Part shown: positions 59,026 to 64,000 of the stretch, one piece after another
Numbering within the stretch: position 1 is the first letter of the stretch
Layout: each line of letters begins with the position of its first letter
Origin: Ignavibacteriales bacterium
GTDB taxonomy: Bacteria > Bacteroidota > Ignavibacteria > Ignavibacteriales > Melioribacteraceae
NCBI GenBank assembly: GCA_021740915.1
Contig: JAIOYW010000007.1
Coordinates: forward strand, 62,001-126,000
Direction of reading: 5' to 3'
DNA length: 64,000 bases
Made by a program: the position numbers and the translations under genes
Notes under the pieces: generated by a model
The model's database searches: none
Told to the model about the DNA's origin: nothing
Seen by the model: only the letters and a program-made list of their open reading frames with translations

Positions 59026-60348
59026 TTATTTCAAAAGCGTCATCTTGCGAACAGAAGAGAACGTATTTCCATTTTCACCCTGTGCCTGAAGAGAATAAAA
59101 ATAAACCCCGCTTGAAAGTCCGACTCCGTTAAAAGTTACGCTGTGTTCGCCGGGATTTTTCTCCCCGCTTTCCAGGGCTGAAACAAGCCTGCCGAGAGCA
59201 TCGTAAATGTTCAGGGAAACAAAACTCTTTTCATCCAGCCGGTAGGATATCACCGTTTCAGGATTAAAGGGATTGGGATAATTCTGAACAAGGTCAAATT
59301 TAGTGTCCGTATCAATTGTTGATTTTACTCCGGTCAAAGCCCCCGCAAAAGAGGCGGCTGAAACGAGATTTAGCTGGGTTACTTTCCTGACAAGTTCAAA
59401 ATTGAGTGTGCCTGTTGAATCCCCGCTCGTATGGTAAAACGGATTAGCCTGATAATAAAAGCTGTTATTCCATGGCGGCGCATTCTCGATCATTAAGATT
59501 GCATTATAGCCCTGCGCCCAGAAAACATCATGGTCGCTGTAAACCGCATAGGGATAGGGAGCATTATTTGTGATCAGCCCGATCTCAAAAAGATCATTTG
59601 CTTCGCGGTATTTATCGGCAATCCAGTCCGAGAAGCCGTTGGAAACAAAGGCGTTATAAAGGTGGAAGTCGTTATACCCGATCATATCCAAAGAAACCAT
59701 TCCGATGATTTGTTCGTTCCGCGCTCTGGCTCTGGCGGCATAGTCTCTGCTGCCGTGGTGCGAGGAGGGATAAGCAGGACCGGATTCCTCCGCAGCAAAA
59801 GCGATCAGTCTGATGGAATATTCACCCTGAAACCCGTTGGAACTGTCGCTCAGAATTCTTGCAATTTCCAGAATTGCAGCAATTCCGGTGGCGTTATCGT
59901 CAGCTCCTGGCGCCTTTATTGTGCTCCATTGGTTCTGCCATATCGTCGAGCCCATTCTGCTGGCAGAGCAGTCGTGATGTGCCCCGATAATAAAATACTT
60001 ATCCGGATTTGATCTTCCGGGCAGAGTTGCAATAATGTTTACAAGAGGCTTCATGTTATAAGGGCTGGAGGCGCCGGTAATATAAAATGTATCAGCGCTT
60101 ACCTGAAGCCCCGGAAATTTTGAAAATTCGCGCAGAATATATGCCGCACCGCTGTCATTACCCGGCGTGAAATTTACCCTGCTTTCGTGTCCGCCGGCAA
60201 AGGAAAGATTTACGATATGATTATGAAGATTCATAGTTGAAACAGAATCCTTAAGGGCATCTATCTTTTCGAAGAGCGCCAATTGTGCAGAGCTCTCAGT
60301 GGCTGCAAAAAACACCAATAAAAGTGCGGTCAGTATTTTGCGGTTCAT
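59026..60348 (-). CDS. secreted M28 metallopeptidase with T9SS sorting domain
   Basis: 440 aa. A signal peptide ends near SSAQ. The M28 aminopeptidase core has IGAHHDCSAS, GADDNATGIAAILE, AFAAEESG, SLDMIGYND and YSDHDVFW, the usual two-zinc ligand and catalytic residues. The C-terminal sorting domain starts VQNYPNPFNPET and ends RKMTLLK. It is predicted to act outside the cell on peptides. It is divergent from a larger homologue. The gene ends directly at a heptamer repeat. Confidence 0.93.
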   Translation of the reverse strand: MNRKILTALLLVFFAATESSAQLALFEKIDALKDSVSTMNLHNHIVNLSFAGGHESRVNFTPGNDSGAAYILREFSKFPGLQVSADTFYITGASSPYNMKPLVNIIATLPGRSNPDKYFIIGAHHDCSASRMGSTIWQNQWSTIKAPGADDNATGIAAILEIARILSDSSNGFQGEYSIRLIAFAAEESGPAYPSSHHGSRDYAARARARNEQIIGMVSLDMIGYNDFHLYNAFVSNGFSDWIADKYREANDLFEIGLITNNAPYPYAVYSDHDVFWAQGYNAILMIENAPPWNNSFYYQANPFYHTSGDSTGTLNFELVRKVTQLNLVSAASFAGALTGVKSTIDTDTKFDLVQNYPNPFNPETVISYRLDEKSFVSLNIYDALGRLVSALESGEKNPGEHSVTFNGVGLSSGVYFYSLQAQGENGNTFSSVRKMTLLK

Positions 60349-60579
60349 TCTATTTTCGCTGATTCTTAATACAAGAAGGAAATATAGGCAATTTTTAAGT
60401 TACCTTTTAAGCATGTCAGATACCGAAACATGCTTTTGTATTCGGAATAATTTATAACAATGCCCGGAAAATTCTGGTGAGAGACTATTTTTTCGCCCGA
60501 AAACCTGAGCTCATTATTTGCTGATTCGGTTAAATTTCCACATTTTAAAAGAACAGGAATTAAATAACTCGGGTTTGAT

Positions 60580-62922
60580 ATGAAAAAAATCTTTACGATA
60601 TTAACCTTTTTATATCTTTTTATTTCGTTTCCCCTTTATTCGCAAGGTTCCGGGGTTATGAATGAGATATTGACAAAAGTAAACATCGATTCGTTATTGT
60701 ATTTTGTGAAACAGCTTGCGGGTGATGAACCCGTTATTATCAACGGACAAACAATAAATATTACCTCCCGGCATAAAAATAATGCCATGAATGATAAAGC
60801 CGCGGATTATATTAAGAATAAACTGAACTCATACTCGCTGCAGACTTATGATCAGTGGTTCAGCAGCACCGGCAGAAATGTTTATGGAGTTAAAACCGGC
60901 ACACAGTATCCTGACCAGAAGTATATGATATGCGCACACTATGACGATATGCCGAGTTCCGGATTAGCTCCCGGTGCGGATGATAACGCGAGCGGAACTG
61001 CCGCTGTTATTGAAGCGGCAAGAATTTTTAAGGATTATTCATTTCCATTTACTGTAATTTTTGCTCTCTGGGATGAGGAGGAACAGGGTCTGATAGGCAG
61101 CGATTACTATGCGGCGCAGGCTGCCCTCGCCGGTGAGCAGATTAAGGGTGTCATCAATCTTGATATGATTGCATGGGACGGAAACAACGATTATAAGGTC
61201 AGGATTCACACAAAAAATCTTGGTCAGAGCTACGATCTTTCGAATAAGATGATTGAGTTAAATCAGCAGTATGGAATCGGAATTACAACAACTATTAAAG
61301 ATCCGGGCAGTCCCTATAGCGACCATCAGTCTTTCTGGGATGCAGGGTACAGCGCAATTCTTCTTATCGAAGATGATGCTTCTGATTTTAATCCCTACTA
61401 CCATACATCGAATGATAAGCTCATGTATTTTAACAACACCTACTTTTTGAGGTGTTCAAAGCTTTCGATACTTACGCTTGCTAATTTTGCACTTAATCTT
61501 AATCTTAATATCGCTCACACACCAGTGGCTTCAATAAGCCAGAGCCAGGATGTTATAATACCTGCCGAGATAAGTACCGGGTTAGAACTCGGAAGCGGTG
61601 CCGCCGGTCCAAAACTCTATTACAGATTTGATACCGGAAGCGGTTTCGGCAATTTTAATTTTACTGATGGATCGTTTATCTCAGGCGATCAGTATAATTT
61701 TACTATCCCGGCTCCTCCGCTTGGCTGCCTTGTTGAATATTATATTGCAGCACAGGACAATAACTCACAGATTGTTGTAACTTCACCTGCGGGCGGCAGC
61801 GGATTTAATCCTCCCGGAAGCACTCCTCCCGATGAATTTTATCGTTTCTATTGTGCAACGTCTGAACTTCTCTTCGCAGAAAACGGGAATAATATGAATA
61901 ACTGGACGGTTGTTTCTCCCTGGGGTACAACTACACAGAAATATGTTTCTGCTCCAAGTTCAATAACCGATAGTCCTTCCGGATCTTATGGCAATAATGT
62001 AACCAACTCGATCACTACAACTAATTTTATCAATCTTACAGATGCCTTCGGAGCTGAACTTACATTCAAAGCTCAATGGGATATCGAATCAGACTGGGAT
62101 TATGCACAGGTACTCATATCTCAGAACGGGCAGACCTGGACTCCATTAGCCGGTTCATACACTGAAGCAGGAACCGGAACTTTTCAGCCGAATGGTGAAC
62201 CAGTTTATGACGGCACTCAATCGACATGGATCACAGAGAGTATTGATCTCTCGGATTATGCCGGCAGTATGATAAAATTACGTTTTCAATTAAAAAGTGA
62301 TGTCACTATCGCCGGTGACGGATTTTACTTAGATGACGTGAATATTTTAGTCTATTCAGCAGTCCCTGTTGAACTCGTAAATCTGAATTACAGAACCTCC
62401 GGCTCCGGTGTGGAATTATCATGGACAACTATAACAGAGACAAATAACAGCGGTTTTGCAGTTGAAAAGCGTACAGGTGAGGATAACTGGCATCAGATCG
62501 GCTTTGTTTCCGGTATGGGAACGACTACCGAGCCAACTCGCTATTCCTTCGCCGATAATAATGCCGAAGGTATCAGTCTTCAATACCGGCTGAAGCAGAT
62601 CGATTTTAACGGCAGTTTTTCTTATTATGGACCTGTTTTTATTGACCGTTCAGATGAACTGAAATTTCAGCTTGGGCAGAATTATCCTAACCCGTTCAAT
62701 CCTTCAACAACAATTTCATTCGAGCTGTCCGAAGGAAGCAATACTTCTCTGATTGTTTACGACATTCTTGGCAATAAGGTTGCAGAGCTTGTCAATGAAT
62801 ATGTTGAAGCGGGTTTTCATGAGGTGCTATTCGATGCTGGCAGTCTGAGCAGCGGGATGTACATCTATACGCTGACGTCCGGTCCGCAGTCTGCAAAAAG
62901 AAAGCTGTTACTGGTTAAATAA
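60580..62922 (+). CDS. secreted M28 metallopeptidase, long form, with T9SS sorting domain
   Basis: 780 aa. After a signal peptide (cleavage near YSQG) comes the M28 core, with CAHYDDMPSS, GADDNASGTAAVIE, WDEEEQGLIGS, INLDMIAWD and YSDHQSFW. A ~300-residue beta-rich middle (two sandwich domains, one resembling an immune-inhibitor-A-like discoidin fold) leads to the C-terminal sorting domain GQNYPNPFNPSTT...RKLLLVK. It shares its core with the divergent 440-aa gene, so the pair likely arose by duplication; the middle domains are extra here. Confidence 0.93.
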   Translation: MKKIFTILTFLYLFISFPLYSQGSGVMNEILTKVNIDSLLYFVKQLAGDEPVIINGQTINITSRHKNNAMNDKAADYIKNKLNSYSLQTYDQWFSSTGRNVYGVKTGTQYPDQKYMICAHYDDMPSSGLAPGADDNASGTAAVIEAARIFKDYSFPFTVIFALWDEEEQGLIGSDYYAAQAALAGEQIKGVINLDMIAWDGNNDYKVRIHTKNLGQSYDLSNKMIELNQQYGIGITTTIKDPGSPYSDHQSFWDAGYSAILLIEDDASDFNPYYHTSNDKLMYFNNTYFLRCSKLSILTLANFALNLNLNIAHTPVASISQSQDVIIPAEISTGLELGSGAAGPKLYYRFDTGSGFGNFNFTDGSFISGDQYNFTIPAPPLGCLVEYYIAAQDNNSQIVVTSPAGGSGFNPPGSTPPDEFYRFYCATSELLFAENGNNMNNWTVVSPWGTTTQKYVSAPSSITDSPSGSYGNNVTNSITTTNFINLTDAFGAELTFKAQWDIESDWDYAQVLISQNGQTWTPLAGSYTEAGTGTFQPNGEPVYDGTQSTWITESIDLSDYAGSMIKLRFQLKSDVTIAGDGFYLDDVNILVYSAVPVELVNLNYRTSGSGVELSWTTITETNNSGFAVEKRTGEDNWHQIGFVSGMGTTTEPTRYSFADNNAEGISLQYRLKQIDFNGSFSYYGPVFIDRSDELKFQLGQNYPNPFNPSTTISFELSEGSNTSLIVYDILGNKVAELVNEYVEAGFHEVLFDAGSLSSGMYIYTLTSGPQSAKRKLLLVK

Positions 62923-62955
62923 TTCAATTAACAAAGTACTTTTTATGGCTTATTT

Positions 62956-64000
62956 ATGACGCGGGAGCATCTGGATTTTTTGCTTCTTCCCGGGAATCTT
63001 GAATTTCTCACGGAACTCAGGGCGGATACCGCGAAAGGGCTGAAGGCATTTGAAAAACAAGCTTTCAGTTTAGAGAAATCTCTATTTGAGGAGCAGATCG
63101 ATTGTTTCCGGAAAGCATCGGATAAATTACCGGGACTCTCAAAAATCCTGAAACTTTATGATAAAACTGCATTGGAACAATGTTCCGGTGAACAGGCGGC
63201 TATATATAAAAGTAGTTTGCTGAAAGGCAAACGGTTTATTGATATGACCGGCGGACTTGGTATTGACAGCATATTTTTCAGCCGGAATTTCGAAGAGGTC
63301 TATTATTGCGAAAAGGATCCGGAATTATGCGAGATTTTCAGAATTAACCTTAGCGAAACCGAATTCGACAAAATCAAAATTATAGAAGGCAATAGTCTCG
63401 AGCTTCTTAACGATTTCGCCGACAAATATTTTGATGCCATTTATATTGACCCGTCCCGGAGAAGTGAGGGCAGACGCAGCGTTGATTTGAAATTCCTGGA
63501 GCCTGATCTTGCCGGAAATCTCAATCTGATTCTGCAGAAATCTCACAATATTTTAATAAAATTATCGCCTGCTTTTGATATTCTTGAAGGGATACGGCGA
63601 TTCCCCGGACTCGGAGAATTTATTCTCGTATCTTCTGGCGGAGAATTAAAGGAAGCGCTCCTGCTTATCAGCGACAATGTAAAAAGCCTTGATGAAATTA
63701 AAGTCAGTTCTGTTATACTAAGAAATTCTGATCCGCATACAATATCATTCTCCCGCCCGTATATGAATATGCGTACTCTTCCTTCGGCTGATACTCCGGG
63801 TACATATCTTTACGATGTTGATCCATCAATTTCTAAGGCTGGCAACTATCACCTTCTTGCAGATACCTTTAGTTCGCTCCGAACGCTTCCGGGGAAATAT
63901 CCATTTCTTACGTCCGATACTATTTATGAAAACTTTCCCGGAAGAATTTTCAGGATAATCAGTTCTTTTGGCGTGAATAAGAAAAAAATCAGGACTTTTC
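62956..64000 (+). CDS. class I methyltransferase with THUMP-like domain, 5' part
   Basis: The frame is open from the ATG at 62956 to the window end (348 codons). Motif I is FIDMTGGLGIDS, and motif IV is AIYIDPSRRSEG, with the DPSR found in RNA methylases. The N-terminal ~90 residues are the helical domain of the PG_1098-like family in Bacteroidota (LLLPGNLEFLTELRADTA). It probably methylates RNA or a related target; the substrate is unknown. The end of the gene lies beyond the window. Confidence 0.85.
   Translation, partial: MTREHLDFLLLPGNLEFLTELRADTAKGLKAFEKQAFSLEKSLFEEQIDCFRKASDKLPGLSKILKLYDKTALEQCSGEQAAIYKSSLLKGKRFIDMTGGLGIDSIFFSRNFEEVYYCEKDPELCEIFRINLSETEFDKIKIIEGNSLELLNDFADKYFDAIYIDPSRRSEGRRSVDLKFLEPDLAGNLNLILQKSHNILIKLSPAFDILEGIRRFPGLGEFILVSSGGELKEALLLISDNVKSLDEIKVSSVILRNSDPHTISFSRPYMNMRTLPSADTPGTYLYDVDPSISKAGNYHLLADTFSSLRTLPGKYPFLTSDTIYENFPGRIFRIISSFGVNKKKIRTF

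Noticed and set aside
1-64000. tRNA genes
   Set aside because: No cloverleaf or TTCGAATC-type T-arm with matching acceptor stem was found; the one TTCGAATC (about 9527) lies inside the aldehyde dehydrogenase gene.

Overview
The window looks like chromosome from a member of the Bacteroidota/Chlorobi group, most likely Ignavibacteria-like. Three secreted enzymes end in the type IX secretion (T9SS) sorting domain with the NYPNPFNP signature typical of that group. There is a moderate-to-low GC content, large hybrid sensor kinases with N-terminal beta-propellers, a B12-dependent methylmalonyl-CoA mutase, and frequent TTG starts and good Shine-Dalgarno sites. The assignment is inference; no 16S gene is present.

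Layout. 1-4.6 kb: end of mutA, mutB with a terminator, and a B12-binding radical SAM protein. 4.9-8.0 kb: a cytochrome bd oxidase operon (cydA, a DUF3365-type haem lipoprotein, cydB). 8.1-12.0 kb: a minus-strand operon of three oxidoreductases (SDR, aldehyde dehydrogenase, aldo/keto reductase) behind a small TerB-like protein. 12.1-18.1 kb: small membrane proteins, a VWA lipoprotein-gatC-kdsB-B12-binding protein operon, and an M48 protease with a Cys-Pro repeat secreted protein. 18.4-25.7 kb: gnd, an SF1 helicase with an added C-terminal helical module, a pentapeptide-repeat protein, and two nucleotide house-cleaning enzymes (MazG-like, YjjX-like). 25.7-33.6 kb: two adjacent hybrid histidine kinases (776 and 1836 aa). 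33.9-39.5 kb: YceI protein, ruvC, recJ, the RNase P RNA gene (missed by ORF-based views) and a T9SS-exported M23 peptidase. 39.9-44.8 kb: methyltransferase, CitE-like aldolase coupled to an ATP-grasp enzyme, a 16-bp tandem repeat and small orphan genes. 44.8-55.7 kb: a complete type I-E CRISPR-Cas locus (42 repeats, 41 spacers; cas3-cse1-cse2-cas7-cas5-cas6e-cas1-cas2, all minus strand). 56.2-64 kb: aconitase with a partial 3' duplication, two divergent T9SS M28 peptidases and the start of a THUMP-like methyltransferase.

The main novelty candidate is in the CRISPR locus. One spacer (46937-46969) matches the DNA about 220 bp upstream of cas3 at 28 of 33 positions without gaps, including a perfect 9-1-9 palindrome. 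A degenerate third copy of that palindrome lies just outside the other end of the locus (44221). This suggests crRNA-guided self-recognition or autoregulation, or a spacer taken from an element carrying the same operator. The array also begins only 12 nt after the cas2 stop codon, so any leader must lie inside cas2.
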